DNA of 64,000 nucleotides from positions 62,001 through 126,000 of the forward strand of contig NZ_FQVF01000015.1 in the NCBI RefSeq assembly GCF_900129155.1. The letters are read 5' to 3'. The notes under the pieces are model-generated. The model worked only from the letters and a program-made list of their open reading frames with translations. It searched no databases and was not told the origin of the DNA. Positions 63,741 to 64,000 of the stretch are shown piece after piece (within the stretch, counting starts at the first letter, position 1; the number at the start of each line of letters is the position of its first letter). Made by a program: the position numbers and the translations under genes. This DNA is from Marinomonas polaris DSM 16579. GTDB lineage: Bacteria > Pseudomonadota > Gammaproteobacteria > Pseudomonadales > Marinomonadaceae.

Positions 63741-64000
63741 TCATTTGACCAGCAAGAATAAGATCACGAGAAACAAGACAAAAGAAACACCTTGCCAGAA
63801 CATAATGGGGTTACGTTGCATTAATGGCGGTCGAGTTCGATCTAGAAAAATTTGACTCGGATGATGAAGATCGTAGACGAATTCAGAGACTTCTTCGTAA
63901 CGTTTTAGTGGGTTGATGTTTAATGCTTTATGCAATGCGTCGTCGATCCAAACTGGCAGTTCAGAGGCTTCGGTAATAACACTGCGATAAGTTAAGCGTT
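63741..64000 (-). CDS. Serine/threonine protein kinase (kinase/phosphatase fusion type), C-terminal end
   Basis: Partial; the frame stays open to the right edge, and the apparent start inside the window is only a TTG in the reading frame. Readable order: RLTYRSVITEASELPVWID, then ALNINPLKRYEEVSEFVYDL (the end of a kinase C-lobe, where the conserved Arg of the last helix sits in KRYEE), then RPPLMQRNPIMFWQG and a final TM (FVLFLVILFLLVK). This is the C-terminus of the protein phosphatase/kinase fusion common beside nitrate assimilation genes in gammaproteobacteria. The body lies outside the window. Confidence 0.75.
   Translation of the reverse strand, partial: RLTYRSVITEASELPVWIDDALHKALNINPLKRYEEVSEFVYDLHHPSQIFLDRTRPPLMQRNPIMFWQGVSFVLFLVILFLLVK

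Overview
The window is about 43% GC by eye, densely coded, and has no rRNA, tRNA, CRISPR array, insertion sequence or prophage that I can see. The gene set (YebG under a LexA box, Fur-controlled fumC unit, glutathione formaldehyde oxidation, DUF2076, DUF6172 and TIGR03643 proteins, many TRAP/TTT importers, seven LysR regulators, and a partial Ser/Thr kinase at the right edge) points to a marine, nutritionally versatile gammaproteobacterium. A Marinomonas-like Oceanospirillales member is my best guess, by inference from gene content only.

Layout. 1-6.3 kb: the 3' end of cobQ, the glutathione-dependent formaldehyde pair adhC-fghA with a divergent LysR gene across a 34-bp palindrome, a DUF3820 protein, two GNAT acetyltransferases and an Asp/Glu racemase. 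6.3-11 kb: a MarR-controlled tripartite drug efflux operon (marR, outer-membrane lipoprotein, emrA, emrB). 11-16.3 kb: a Fur-boxed small gene plus fumC, slyD, a DUF1439 lipoprotein, an MscS channel, yebG and a TIGR03643 protein. 16.3-21.3 kb: a polar amino acid (probably cystine) ABC importer with a trans-sulfuration PLP enzyme and a LysR gene. 21.4-29.4 kb: an ABC exporter, a DMT permease with divergent LysR, a Tat-exported multicopper oxidase, a DUF2076 protein, a DUF6172 protein and a zinc metallopeptidase.

29.5-35.6 kb: a LacI regulator, a perfect 18-bp operator, a DctPQM TRAP importer, a PfkB sugar-acid kinase and a 2-hydroxyacid dehydrogenase. This resembles 2-ketogluconate utilisation with a TRAP importer in place of the usual permease. 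35.6-39.8 kb: a DoxX protein with a Fur-like box, a signal-peptidase-like protein lacking both catalytic residues beside a small membrane protein, and a LysR/lldD divergent pair.

39.8-57 kb is the most unusual part: three RraA/HMG-aldolase-type paralogs within 12 kb, each in its own catabolic unit. The first is RraA1-gltS with a divergent LysR. The second is RraA2-aminotransferase, divergent from a TAXI-TRAP importer. The third is RraA3 with a D-2-hydroxyacid dehydrogenase and an FMN 2-hydroxyacid oxidase, divergent from a complete TctCBA importer and its GntR regulator. Together these look like uptake of hydroxy- or amino-dicarboxylates, oxidation or transamination to 2-oxo acids, and aldol cleavage to pyruvate. 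Substrates are unknown.

57-64 kb: azoR with a divergent LysR, a nucleoside-recognition (Gate) membrane protein with a divergent Lrp/AsnC regulator, a YcaQ-type DNA glycosylase, an asparaginase, an ABM-domain protein, a VOC protein, and the C-terminus of a Ser/Thr kinase running off the window. A recurring feature is that all four binding-protein/permease junctions in the window carry a strong intercistronic hairpin.
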